DNA of 64,000 nt from Scatophagus argus (taxonomy: Eukaryota; Chordata; Actinopteri; Scatophagidae): positions 13,107,641-13,171,640 of the forward strand of contig NC_058513.1 of NCBI RefSeq assembly GCF_020382885.2. Direction: 5' to 3'. This document shows, piece by piece, positions 51,961 to 62,965 of this stretch. The position numbers and the translations under genes are program-made. Numbering within the stretch: position 1 is the first letter of the stretch; the number at the start of each line of letters is the position of its first letter. Under the pieces are notes generated by a model, which worked only from the letters and a program-made list of their open reading frames with translations, searched no databases and was not told the origin of the DNA.

Positions 51961-54251
51961 CAGTCTGGGCAGGCCTGGTTTGGCGGGCAGGCAGCTGGGG
52001 CGGAGGCCTGAGTAGAAATAGCTCTCAGCCATAAACATCCTCCTGGAGATCCAATCAAGGCATCTCATCAGAGAGGCTGTTTATCCCACATGTCAGCCAG
52101 AGCAGTGTCACACTGCTCACAAGGCAAATATAATGACAAGACAAACTCAGATTTCCTCAGGCAACAACAATATAAATAAAAAAAACAATATGAGATCCTC
52201 AATTCACCTTTGTGTGTTTCTCTATGACACTACCAGCTTCGCCATGAGCAACTGGTCAAATAAGTCAAAGGTACTAATATTTAAATTCACTGATTGCACA
52301 GTAAGAATCAGGACCATGGAATCTGGAGCCTCCTCCCAGCCTGCCAGTATTGCTCCATTCAGGGCTGCCCCATTAAAATTCAGTCGATGTCCCAACTTTG
52401 AATGTAGCAACGTCTTCTGACAAAAGGGTCTGAGCGCAGACAGGAAGGAGCGTGCAGCTGCAGGATGCATCTGTTGGTGGCCCCGAGGAAGGATGCAGAG
52501 CACTCTTCATTCACAAGAGATGCAGGGGTTCAAGAGAGATGGGTATCACTTTGTGAGGCTTTGAGAGATCATCTAACACAACTTCCCATATCAAGAAGGA
52601 GAAGAGTGCCGCAAGTGTGGTAGCAATAACCACAAGAAAAGTCACAATTCAATGCGACTTGCTTACTTGGCACCACTGCTCATCTTATTCAAAGATCCTG
52701 GGCATTTCTGGTCTCCAAGGAGGCCAATCATTCAGTCTGCCAATGTTAAGACTGAAAGCCTGCTGTCTGCACAAAAACCACATGAAAGCAACAGAATTAT
52801 ATGAATACAACATCACTTCTAAGGCAGTGCCACGTTTATCAATATGCTTCTGACAGCATCATATGCAGGAATGTGCAAAAGACAATCCAGCATTGCACAA
52901 AAACCTCTGTTAATGTATGCCAACTGAAGGTTTGGTGTAATCTAACCCAATCTAATACAATGTCCCACAGTGTCTTACTCATCACAGGATACTAGACCAC
53001 CAAACCATTCAATACAAAACAGTCACACCCCCTAGGCAGAGGAAGTGTAAGCACACCTTGACAGGAAATGCTTAGTTGTACTCTTTGAAACTTCCTCCCT
53101 GCAGCTGTACACATATTTCACCAATGAGGTTAGGGGTTACATGCAGGCGTGATTCCACAGGACATTGCTAGTTCCTGAGCTAAATATCAGTGTTGCACGG
53201 AAATGAGCTCAGGGCTTCCTCTGCAGAAAATCTTTTTTGTTTTCCCTTCAACTGTTCCAAAGACCTCATTGTGAGTTTGTGTCTACTTACAGCTCCCATG
53301 TTTGTTTTTGTCCAAAATAAATCACCCAACAGACTGTTCAGAAAGAGACTGTGGCAAGACGGAAGGACGCAATTTCCAAATCTGATCAAACTACCCCAAA
53401 TAGCTTTCGAGCTGCAAATTAAAAGTGCACAAAAGGACTAGAAAACAGCACACTGAAAAGCATGTTTTCCTAGTAAAAACAGCAAATTTACTTGGATCCC
53501 ATGAGTGAGACCAAACTATGCTACTGTAGCTAATATGACATAAATCACATGAGTAACCTTTAGCCTTCTACATTCTTGCTTTCATCACAGCTTGACACTG
53601 AGCTGCTAAAAAGGGTGTGCAAATCTATTTTTAAAACACTGCCTGTAATTTCTTTCATTTCAAGATGGCAATTTTATCTGCCTATGATTTTAAGGCTGCA
53701 GCAATGTGGCTTTCATTTTTTGGAAACCCCAGCGTCTGACCACAATATTTTGTCAGCACCAGCAGGCCAAATGACAGCATTTCTATTGTCAAACACTTGG
53801 ACAACCTCTGCAACGGGCACCAGTTTGTTAGCATGTTTCGTTTCACTTGCCACTCAGACTGAAATGGTAAACAAACACATTCAGACTGAACAGCTGCATT
53901 TTCTAATTTGCTGTGGGAAGCCAGAATCCTGTCAAACAGGCGCTGGTCCTCTGTTAAAAGAATGAGAGCTGATAAACACTTCAGGGGAGACCAGGCATCA
54001 CATGCCAAAAACAATGTAGTCCATGTAGTTATGTGTACGTGTTAAAGCAAAGAATATCTCTCCGCAAAGGTATTTACATTCTGTGACAGCTTAAGATAAA
54101 AATTACAATAATCATGTGAAATGACATTCAGACAACAACATGCTTCCTTTTGGATGACTCAGAGACATACTGATGACATGTCTAGAGACCACAAGCCTGA
54201 AACAGGTCTAAAGTACCATAACACAGAGAATGTAAAGTATCACAACTATAC

Positions 54252-54297
54252 CTGACATTCAGCTGATCAGTCCACCATCCGAGAGGTGCACGAGTCT
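54252..54297 (-). other. pald1: Candidate non-coding cassette exon of pald1
   Basis: 46 bp. The acceptor has a long pyrimidine tract (TTTCTTTTTTTCCC, then CCTCAG) and the donor is CAG|GTATAG. Not open in the paladin frame, so it can only be leader sequence. It contains two short upstream ATGs. Confidence 0.4.
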
Positions 54298-54677
54298 CTG
54301 AGGAATACAATGGGAAAAAAAGAAATAGAAAACAAGCGGTTAAAAATAACCAAAGTGACAGCAGGCAGCGGCACCGGTCTCAGTCAGACATCCTCACTGG
54401 CATCTCTCTCTCTCTGATCTGTGAGGCAATCTGTTTCTGCCTGCTGATCACACTACTGCAGGCGGCAGTCGCGCATCATTAAGGCGTCCTCATAAAGCAA
54501 GTCAGTGAATGTGTGTGGACACATCCCAGACAGGCACTGCGCAGAGGGGAAGGGGGGGACACAGCGCTCAGACTGAGGTTAATACGGATGACAGTGTGGA
54601 GCACACTGCTGGTTATTTGTTACTTTTTTGTATGCATCCCATGTGCATGAGGTGCAAGGCTGTTCATGCATGCTGGG

Positions 54678-54678
<1 letters not shown>

Positions 54679-54714
<36 letters not shown>

Positions 54715-54722
54715 TGTGTGTG
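54679..54722. repeat. (TG)n microsatellite
   Basis: About 21 TG units with one TTTG interruption. Confidence 0.96.
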
Positions 54723-57680
54723 GGGATGTGTAAAGAGGATGTGGAGGCGGACCCAGAGAGGCTTACTCATCATTCACTCCATCCAATCACTACCAAAGCC
54801 TCCTGGTAGCACAATGCCTCCCACACATGGCAGACCTTTTAAAAACTGTTCCAAGCACATAAATTAAACCTTCACTTATTAAACTTATGACAATAAGCCA
54901 GCCATTAACCCTCACCGACATAACGTAGACCTGCCGGAGGGCTGACAATCAGCAACAACTGCACACAGATGACACCACGTAAGCCTAATTCACTACGATG
55001 CTATAATTACTCCATTCATTAGCGGTTAACACATGCCATGTTGAAGGCAAACAGGCTTACAGCTGGGCAAATACTTAGATTTAAGCTTGAGGTTCAGCTG
55101 CAAAGGGCTGTGTGCTCTACCTCTTGTAGTCGTAACCCTGAGGTCAAACCAACTCATTGTGCACCAAGTGTCCCATTTCATCCTGTGGGCTGCATGAAGC
55201 ATGAACAAAGCCAGTAGCGTTCAGAATACCTGACAACAACTATGACTCCAAAACGGTCAACAACATCAAGCTTATCTACCCGGCGGCCGCCATAGAGAAT
55301 ATTATCTTACAAAAGTATGTGTAATCAACAGTCCGTCACAAGAGAATGTCCAAATTATGCTTATTTGTGAAAGTGGTGAGCGGTTTTCGAGATATAGACG
55401 AAAAATCTACTGCTGCCACACCTGTTCCTTCCTTCCTGCAGCAGCACAGGCTGAGACTCTGATGTTCTTGCAACACGATGAATGCAAAACAAAAGTTTCC
55501 CATGGCCCAAAAAACCTCAGTACACAAGTGAATCAATCCAGTCAGTAAGCAATCACATACGTGGTTTCTTTCATCACGGGGTGATTTTGTAATCCCAAAA
55601 CCAAATATCAGTTGCCTACTGGGTGCCACTGAGAATTTAAATGAAATAAATGGACAAAAAAACCTGAAAATGAAACATTTAGTGCTCTGACGGGTTGATT
55701 TCCATCCATTTTTTTTAAAAATAGATGTTGATTAAGCGGAACACTATTTGGAGTAAGAGGATGTTCTGTGGCAGACTAAGAAAAACTTCCTCTTTGCTAA
55801 ATGTCCCCAATGGAAAAAGGAACATACGGTTAACATCACCTGTCTTGTATAAATCCTTTCTCAGGTCTGGTGTCTGTCTAACCCCCAAAAAGGCAATTTA
55901 TTAAAAGCCCTATAACAGCAACAGGAAAGGAGGAGATAGCAGAGGAAAATATTTCACCTGAGCCACAGTTCAACTCCTGAGAGTATGGAGAAACCAGCGT
56001 CAAATCGAGTTTTTGCTCTCAAGTTATTAATGCTCGCGGGAAAATGAAATGACACTCAGAGGCACTATTAGATATTCACTCAAATATGACACCTTGTGTT
56101 AAAAACAATCCACTGCACTCAGGCAAGTCCACAAGATTTCCTCTTGTTCACATGACAACTATATCAAACAGGTGTTTATACAATAAACTGGCACAATTTA
56201 ATGGATTCTTCAAAGGCTGCAAAAAACGAATCAGAGCAATCAGACATCCTAACAAAGAAAAACAAACTATTTCTCCTATTTTCTGAAGCAAACCTTGGTT
56301 TTTATATTGGTTAAACTTACCCAGAGAAACCCCAAACCAAACTGGACCCATGTTTTGAATTAATCACTTCCCAACTAACATCCTTACAACCATAAATAAT
56401 TTATAATAAAGCAAAGGCTATAACAACATTTCATAACACAAAATCAACAACCTTTCAGGTTAGGCCTGGGAGGAGTAGTGTTTCTATTCTGTTATTCCTC
56501 TTATCAAGATAATCCAAGAATAAACAGCTCAATCATTTATGATCCAGGTGTCTATTCATCAGGTAGTTTCACGCTCTCACTCTTGATTAATTGTGATGTT
56601 CGCAGTTTGATCTGCACTCTCAGCTGCCAGTTTCTGTCTTCCCCCGGGGATGCAAAGGTAAAGTGATATGAGCAGAGGAGATCCCAGCTGCAGGAGCCAA
56701 CTCAAACAAAGGCCAGGACTGCAATACATCAAAGCATGCATCACGTGCTTCGTCTTTGGACTTCTCATGCTTTACATTAGACCTAATAGGAAGAAGGAAC
56801 ATGGAGGCTGATCATGTCTACAGGCAGTTCAGAATATGAAAAAAATCTGTCATGTGCTTTAATTGTTCTAAATGTTCTAACAAAACTTGTACATAAATGT
56901 GACTGCATAGCAAAAAAACAAAACAATTATTGCAGATTCAAGGTTCTTCTTATGCCCGCCAGCTGACATATCATATGTTTTTTTAACATCTGGTGGCAAT
57001 GTTCAAAAGTCAACCTGCTAGTGATTTGGAGCTTTCAGTAGCATCTTTTAGTTTTCTTCAGTAAAAAGCTAGTAAATGGACCTCTGAGTTTAAATAAGTT
57101 TGGGTTCAATGTATGGCAGTGGCTACTTTACAGTATATGAAAAACACATTCAAGGTGGCCCAAGCAGGTTCAACTATTTTAAAAAGCTGCTTAAGGAGGC
57201 GTTGAAGTGTAGGCCTACTGTATTCTTCACAAATGTTTTTGTCATACATTCACTCGAGGTTGCACGTCACAGTAGCCTAAATGTGAGAAAATGCATGTGT
57301 ATTTAAAGCAAATTAAAGCACAATTGGACATTAATCTAAAAAATCTATTTGCCTGATAATGAGCGCCAAGTGCAGGTCGTCGTTCACCCCACACTTGACT
57401 ATTCATCACTGCAGCTCGATGCTGTGGCACAATGCAGTGCAGGCATGGAGAGTGTGTGGGGGGTGCCAAGCACATGCACGTATGCCCCATCAAGCACACA
57501 AACACATCCTGAAAATATCCTCCGTCCTTCAAAGAGCTCGGCTGCAAACACGCGTAATGCACAATCAATCGAGGCATTCAGAAGCTGTTAAGAGTCTTAG
57601 CATTCAATAGCGTCTTGAACGTTAACTTTTAGGCTGCCGTAGCTCGCGCAGCAACAGCCGTAAACTTTAAAGCTACTCAC

Positions 57681-57902
57681 CATTTCAGTGCAGAGTAGGT
57701 GAAAAAAATCGTCCGGCTCTCAGGAAAACATGTTTTCAGAGGTCGGTGTGTCCGCTCCGGGGGATGTAGCCGCCTGGCACTGCTTTCTGCCTATACAGCT
57801 GGGGGGAAAAAAACATCCATTGATTTTTTTTTGTGTCCTTTCTCGGGAAATTTACGAGGAAAAGGATTTCGCTATGTGAATAAAGACTGAGAGCGCATGC
57901 GC
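57681..57902 (-). promoter_or_regulatory. pald1: Probable pald1 first (non-coding) exon and core promoter
   Basis: The minus-strand donor AATG|GTGAGTAG puts an exon edge at 57681. About 210 bp upstream is the palindromic NRF1-type site GCGCATGCGC (57893-57902), a usual element of CpG-type promoters, in a locally CpG-rich patch. Transcription would run left into the 9.6-kb leader intron. The start point within this span is not fixed. Confidence 0.5.
57893..57902. promoter_or_regulatory. NRF1-type site
   Basis: GCGCATGCGC matches the NRF1 core exactly and is palindromic, so it could serve either direction of the pald1/nodal divergent pair. Confidence 0.6.
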
Positions 57903-58074
57903 AGTGTGCGGTCATCGCCGTACGGTCTCTGCTGGTCTGACAATAATTACGTGCAAACCTTCATTTAAGAATTAGTGAGCGAGCTTTGTGACCATGTGTC
58001 CATAGCTGAAATATTTTATGTTATTATGCAAATATCAGTTGACCAGTATATAGCATGACTGTTAGCATTATAGA

Positions 58075-58101
58075 AATAATAATAATAATAATAATAATAA
58101 A
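58075..58101. repeat. (AAT)n microsatellite
   Basis: Nine AAT-type units between the divergent promoters. Confidence 0.95.
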
Positions 58102-58768
58102 ATGAAAAGCCAAAGTCACTGAAAGTTGGCCATGTAAAAGCTATAAAACCTCACAGGAAGTGTATGCATATGGTAAGTGAATTTCGAGAAATTAAAATGT
58201 GATAAACACATAAAGAAAGTTTGCTGTTTCCTGTTCAGATCAAGCCTACTTGTGTCAATAATAATCTTATTTTGTGGTGGGCTTCTTTTTATCTCAGTTT
58301 TCATCTTTAATCCTAATATCCCTTTGCGAAGCCCTAAATTCACATACAGTTACGCAATACGTGTTTAAGATAAAAATGCTATAAACGTTATTAATAATAA
58401 TCCTGATAACAGGATATTCATTAAACACAGTGTTGAATGTTAATGTTTCATTAGTCTCTAACAAGCTCCGCAGACCAGTGGTTCGATGGTAGCCTATTCA
58501 CCAGACTGCATTACACTATGGGAAAGCCTAACAATTAGTGTAAGTCAAATAGCTGAAACAATTAATTCAAGGATGGGGAATCAGGCTGCAGAAGCCCCAG
58601 AAGAACATGGCGCAAACAAAAAGTTGCGCCCCTTGTAAACACGCACCCAGGCGCCTCATTACCAACTGAATGGATGATGAGCTGTCAGGTAACAAGTCTT
58701 GAGGACGCATGTCAATTTCCTTTAATGTTCTCAGCTACTTGTTAAACATGAAAGGGGGTGGGTGAGAG

Positions 58769-58776
58769 TATATAAG
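58769..58776 (+). promoter_or_regulatory. ndr2: TATA box of the nodal-related gene
   Basis: TATATAAG, 50 bp before the ATG; the start of transcription would be near 58800, leaving a leader of only about 25-30 bases. A G-rich GGGGGTGGGTG box lies just upstream. Confidence 0.75.
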
Positions 58777-58825
58777 ACACCTCTAATCTCCCAGTAGAGG
58801 AATTTGTCATTAACCGGCCCAAAAC

Positions 58826-59090
58826 ATGCGTTCACTGGGACTCCTGGCTTTTGCGCTGCACGCATCTCTGCTCGCGCTGCTGGCTCAGGGGCTTCAAAAA
58901 AGCGGAGATGGAGTTTACATGAGGTCGATGCACCGTTTTTCCGTGATGGACCGATCAACCGGCTACCACCTGCCAACCTACATGATGCATCTCTACAGGA
59001 ACTTCAAGTCGAACTTTTCCAGGCCTGTGGATATTATGGAGCGGGATGTCGCAAAGCAAGCAGACACCGTGAAGAGTGTGGTCGCTAAAA
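58826..59090 (+). CDS. ndr2: nodal-related exon 1 (coding part)
   Basis: 88 codons plus one base: signal peptide and the start of the prodomain with [14 protein letters not shown]. Donor AAAA|GTAAGC. The first ATG after the TATA box is used. A second frame is also open through this exon but has no family similarity. Confidence 0.93.
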
Positions 59091-62000
59091 GTAAGCCTTG
59101 GTTCAGTTTTTTCTTTTTTTTCCCAACGGTGGAGCTATGATTTGGGCCATAAATCAGCGTGAGGGGAAACAAGTGGATGGAAAATGTTTAAACCACGGGG
59201 GGATAATGTCTGTATTCCTTGATGTGTTGTACCTGTGATCAAAGTCAGACTTCTTCTCTATTTTTTTGGTGTTGTCCTGTCAACGCTGCGTCCCAGACGA
59301 GCTCAGAGGGTTTCAATCCACATCCCGCTCAGGGGGTGAATAACCATGCGGGGATCAGCGTGTGAAAAGGCCGGGTTTTCTGTCTAATTCTCAAAGCAAA
59401 CCTCTTTTTTCTTAAATAGGTGATGTTGATTAGATATCTCGCCAGACATCCCCCCTATACAAATCTCTTGTTAGGTCAAATCAACAACTTCCCTTAGTTC
59501 TTTCTTTCACACTTGACTTGATTAGATTAGAGCTGGGGATTTAATGGCACAAGCAGCCAACAAGAGGACGACCCTCCCTGCTGCTGAATCCAATTCCACA
59601 TCGCTACTAGGTGTTAGAGTTGCTACCTATTTGTTTGAGTGAGGATATGCAGAAGCCAGGAGAGGCAGGGATGTGTTAAATGATTGGTTTCGGCTCGGTG
59701 TTTGGTTTGAGTGGATTAATAGCGAGGGTGCTTTGCGCTTTAGATCAACAGTCCAGCTAAACAGGCCGATGCACTGGACAAAAAAAACGTTAAATGTTTA
59801 AAATGCTTTAATCCTTTAGATTAATTTGAACCACACCTGTTCATTGAATCACAATGACCCTCCCATTACAGATGAGGGCGCAGCACATGTTGGACTACAC
59901 TGAAACAATGACAGGATTATTTTTAAGAGGCCGTACATGCAGCTTTGATTTGCTTCAGTCTCCGTCAATGCAAGCATTGATCATGCGTTCATAGCAGAAG
60001 TTATTTAAGAGAGTTATATTGTGTTTTTATGATTCTCCATGCAGCGGACTTTGTCAAACAAAAAGCTCTGGTTGGACCAGCAAAAGACCGAACATAAATC
60101 AATACCGCAATTACATTTAATGCAGACGTATCAAAGTAATGTCACCATGCAGAGTCAACAGTGTTAACGTTGGATATGATAATAAAAACAGATGGACTGT
60201 TTCTGGAGTAACGCACAGTAATGGCCAATGTGCAGATTGGCTAATTTCAATTTGAATTGGCCCAATTTCAGTTATTAATGTACACATAATAGTATTTTGA
60301 AAGAAATATTTTACTGCAATATCAAGATGCATTCATGGGCTATATAGATTTTTTTAAAATACACCACAGTATAGATTTGTACTGTTAAATGACCATATTC
60401 AGTGTGATAAAGTACATTCAGAAACAGATGCAGTAAATTAAATAACTGCTTATGCTGCCCACAATGGTCTAATATGACCAGATATATTAAAAGGACGACT
60501 GCTGTGCAATTATCAGTATAGAAAACTTTCTAATGGCTGACAATTTTCTATTGTTTCGCAATATATACTGACACGTGTCTACAAGTTACCTATTAGGTTG
60601 ATATAAAAAGACTTATTTAAGAAGACACTGCTGTAACATATGTCCTGATTTAAGATTAAATACTGTTTCACAGAGCAGGTCTTAAATCACTTAAGGAGAT
60701 GAGCAAATTTACTTCAATTTAAGTAGAGTTTCAAACAGAAGACATGCATGTTTGGTCTACAACGGGTGAACTCTGTTTTGTCTGCACAGCTCACTGGCAC
60801 ATTCATGTGTGCTGTTATACAGCTAATCACAAGTTTAATATTTATACTTATTTTAGCATCATGTCCACTAATGATAAGCTGTCTGATATTGTGTACACTC
60901 CAATTACTCCAATCTTTCTCTCTTCACCACATTAGGTCTGATGTACAGACAGAGGCGCTGGACTGTGACCTTTGACCTTTATGCCCTGCTGGCTGACAAG
61001 CAGATCCAGGCGGCAGAGCTGAGAATCCGCCTTCCACGGACAAAGAGCGCTTCCAACATCACTGTGGAGGTCTATCACCAACATGGCCAGCCGTGCCATA
61101 CGGACAAGGGCTGCCAGGAGCAGCAGCTGGTGGGGCTGCTCACTGAATCATCGCTGGTCACTTCATCAGAGAGCTGGAAAGTATTCAACATGACAAGTCC
61201 TCTCTTGAGCTGGCTCAGGGAAAAATCAACAGCGAGAATTCGATACAAAAGAGTGTCGAGAAGAAGGAAAGCGGTAAAGACAAAGAGGGGCCTGTCAGTT
61301 CCTGATCAGCCTCTCTATGTGGTGAGAAGAGAGCAGGACGTGAGTGACCGGGCCTTGTTGGTTGTCTTCTCACACACTGGTTCTGATGAAAACTCAAAGG
61401 CCAAAGCAAGCTTACTCCTTACAGCTGAACAATCCAAGTTTTTGTCCCCTACTGAAATCAAAAAGGCTCGCTGGCCGAAGAAGCGCAGGAGCAAACGGGG
61501 CCAGAGGGAACAAACTGTGCGAAGCCCACAGGTGTCCAAAAAAGGGAGTGAGAAACCTCTCTGTCGCAGAGTCGACCTGCATGTAGACTTTAATCAAATT
61601 GGCTGGGGGTCCTGGATCATCTTTCCTAAAAGATATAATGCCTACCGCTGTGAGGGTTCCTGCCCAGGACCCCTGGGAGAAGATCTAAATCCAACAAATC
61701 ATGCTTACATGCAGGTAAGAGATTATCTATCTATCTATAATGTTATTGTGAATTAGAAAGTATCGCAGATTCAGTAGATGCACATCAGTGTTGCTTATAT
61801 TGACACCTTTTCCCCCTTTTTGTGACAATAAAAAAGAAGAGTATAGTTCCAACTGTTTGTGGTTTAAAAGGTGGTTTAATCAATTAGCCAATCGGCAAAA
61901 AATATTGCAGATTAGAATAGCAGATAAGAATTTGGATAATTAATGGTTTTAATGCCAGCATTTACTGGTTGCAATTCACACATGTGAGCATTTGATGTTT

Positions 62001-62536
62001 TTCTTTGTCATATCTGATGTTAAACTGAACTGTGAGCATTTCTCCCTGAGTCATATCAGATACAGATTTACATCGGCAATGGTTGTTGTTTAACAGTAAT
62101 GAAGACCACAACTTTTGTGATCCCATGATGCCTAGCAGCAAAAATGACATACAGTGCTTTTAAAACATACATTAAAGCTGAGCAAAAAAACAAAAAACCT
62201 CCAGTAGAAAATAATCATTAGATTTATCGACAATAGAAAGTATTAGTTAGTCCACCCCTTTAAAATCACAAAAGCATCAGAAAACCTTCACTAATACTAA
62301 CCTTGAACAACTGAAGTCATCTGTCTGAACTTGACTGCAATTATCTATCTAACTCCATCCTGTTTTGTTTCTTCCTTTTGCAGAGTTTACTGAAACATTA
62401 TCACCCTGACAGAGTAGGATCACCCTGCTGTGCCCCAACCAAAATGAGCCCGCTAAGCATGCTGTACTACGAGAACGGGGAAATGCTCCTGCGACATCAC
62501 GAGGACATGATTGTGGATGAATGTGGCTGCCAGTGA
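58826..62536 (+). CDS. ndr2: Nodal-related TGF-beta ligand (3 exons), cyclops-like
   Basis: Three exons join to 398 codons. Nodal ligands are secreted TGF-beta dimers that act with EGF-CFC co-receptors on activin receptors to drive Smad2/3-FoxH1 signalling in mesendoderm and left-right patterning. Seen: a signal peptide (about residues 1-21, [17 protein letters not shown]); a prodomain with N-X-S/T sites at 63, 129 and 173; a furin-type site RRSKR (272-276); and a mature part with seven cysteines (298, 327, 331, 363, 364, 395, 397), [43 protein letters not shown] and the C-terminus ECGCQ. The three-exon structure matches NODAL. The family is certain; the choice of ndr2 (cyclops) over ndr1 (squint) rests on the mature sequence and pald1 linkage and is less sure. 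Confidence 0.95.
59091..60935 (+). other. nodal-related intron 1
   Basis: 1.8 kb, GT-AG. No coding exon inside. Its first 550 bp hold the cluster of signalling-factor sites described separately; the rest is AT-rich. Confidence 0.75.
59238..59616 (+). promoter_or_regulatory. ndr2: Candidate Nodal-responsive intronic enhancer (ASE-like)
   Basis: Sites seen: TCF/LEF-type ATCAAAG (59238-59244), SMAD-type CAGAC (59246-59250 and 59295-59299), FoxH1-type AATCCACA (59315-59322) and AATCAACA (59479-59486), and T-box-type AGGTGTTA (59609-59616). An incomplete FoxH1 site (reverse of TAATCCACT) lies near 59711-59719. Nodal genes of other vertebrates carry an autoregulatory FoxH1 enhancer in intron 1; assignment here is by motif and position only. 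Confidence 0.55.
60936..61714 (+). CDS. ndr2: nodal-related exon 2
   Basis: 779 bp from ATTAG|GTCTG to ATGCAG|GTAAGA. It encodes most of the prodomain, the RRSKR cleavage site and the first three cysteines of the ligand, ending NPTNHAYMQ. The Lys/Arg-rich stretch before the site ([15 protein letters not shown]) makes cleavage at more than one point possible. Confidence 0.96.
61715..62383 (+). other. nodal-related intron 2
   Basis: 669 bp, GT-AG. A short TATC run follows the donor closely (61725-61738). If the intron were retained, translation would stop 14 codons on, before the last four cysteines. Confidence 0.85.
62384..62536 (+). CDS. ndr2: nodal-related exon 3 (coding part)
   Basis: 50 codons plus TGA, from TTGCAG|AGTTTA. 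It encodes SLLKHYHP, the SPCCAPTK Cys pair, [19 protein letters not shown] and the final ECGCQ. Confidence 0.96.
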   Translation, partial: SLLKHYHPDRVGSPCCAPTKMSPLSMLYYENGEMLLRHHEDMIVDECGCQ

Positions 62537-62941
62537 CAGCTGCAACCACCTCAAAACATGGCCCATGTTTCTGGGCAGTGTAACAGCACAGCAATGCTGT
62601 GCAGAAGCAAACCATTTCTGACACTTAGCCAGAAGGACAAAAGCTCTTTGATATTTGTCACTGTGCACTGTGAGATTGTAGCTGATATATGTGCAGAGAT
62701 ACGGTTGTAATTTGGGATGTGATCTCTGGTTTGTAAGGAGAACATTGTTATTTTAAGACGTGCCGAAATACAAACTCAACGACATCATCCAGCCTTCCAG
62801 CTGTGTGCAGCTGTCACAACGAAATGTTAATTCCCTTATAAATTTCATCAGTGTAAACGTGAAATGGCAATAATACAGCACTGTTTTTATTGTACACTAC
62901 CATTTGTGTAACTGTTAATTAAATGTATATTTATTGTAAAT

Positions 62942-62947
62942 AATAAA
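62942..62947 (+). terminator. ndr2: nodal-related poly(A) signal
   Basis: AATAAA about 405 bases after the stop, in AT-rich sequence with TGTATTTATTT around it. This gives a 3' UTR of about 0.43 kb. No GCACTT seed match for miR-430 was noticed in the UTR. Confidence 0.75.
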
Positions 62948-62965
62948 AGAGATGTATTTATTTAC

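Larger units (their letters stand above)
48108..57680 (-). other. pald1 leader intron
   Basis: 9.6 kb between the probable first exon and coding exon 1. No protein-coding exon seen. It holds two repeat segments (48345-48684, 48776-48942), a (TG)n tract, and candidate leader exons at 54252-54297 and near 51860. Confidence 0.65.
57903..58825. other. Head-to-head intergenic interval pald1 / nodal-related
   Basis: About 0.9 kb between divergent genes. Contains an (AAT)n run (58075-58101) and, near its right end, a GGGGGTGGGTG box (58754-58764) and the nodal TATA box. No ORF of interest. Confidence 0.65.

Noticed and set aside
58804..59088. Second open frame over nodal exon 1
   Set aside because: Overlaps the signal peptide exon in another frame; only the frame starting at 58826 gives a signal peptide and joins to the nodal prodomain.
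61715..61756. Extension of nodal exon 2 to the stop at 61754-61756
   Set aside because: The frame reads through a perfect donor into intron; the conserved continuation SLLK is found in exon 3 at 62384.
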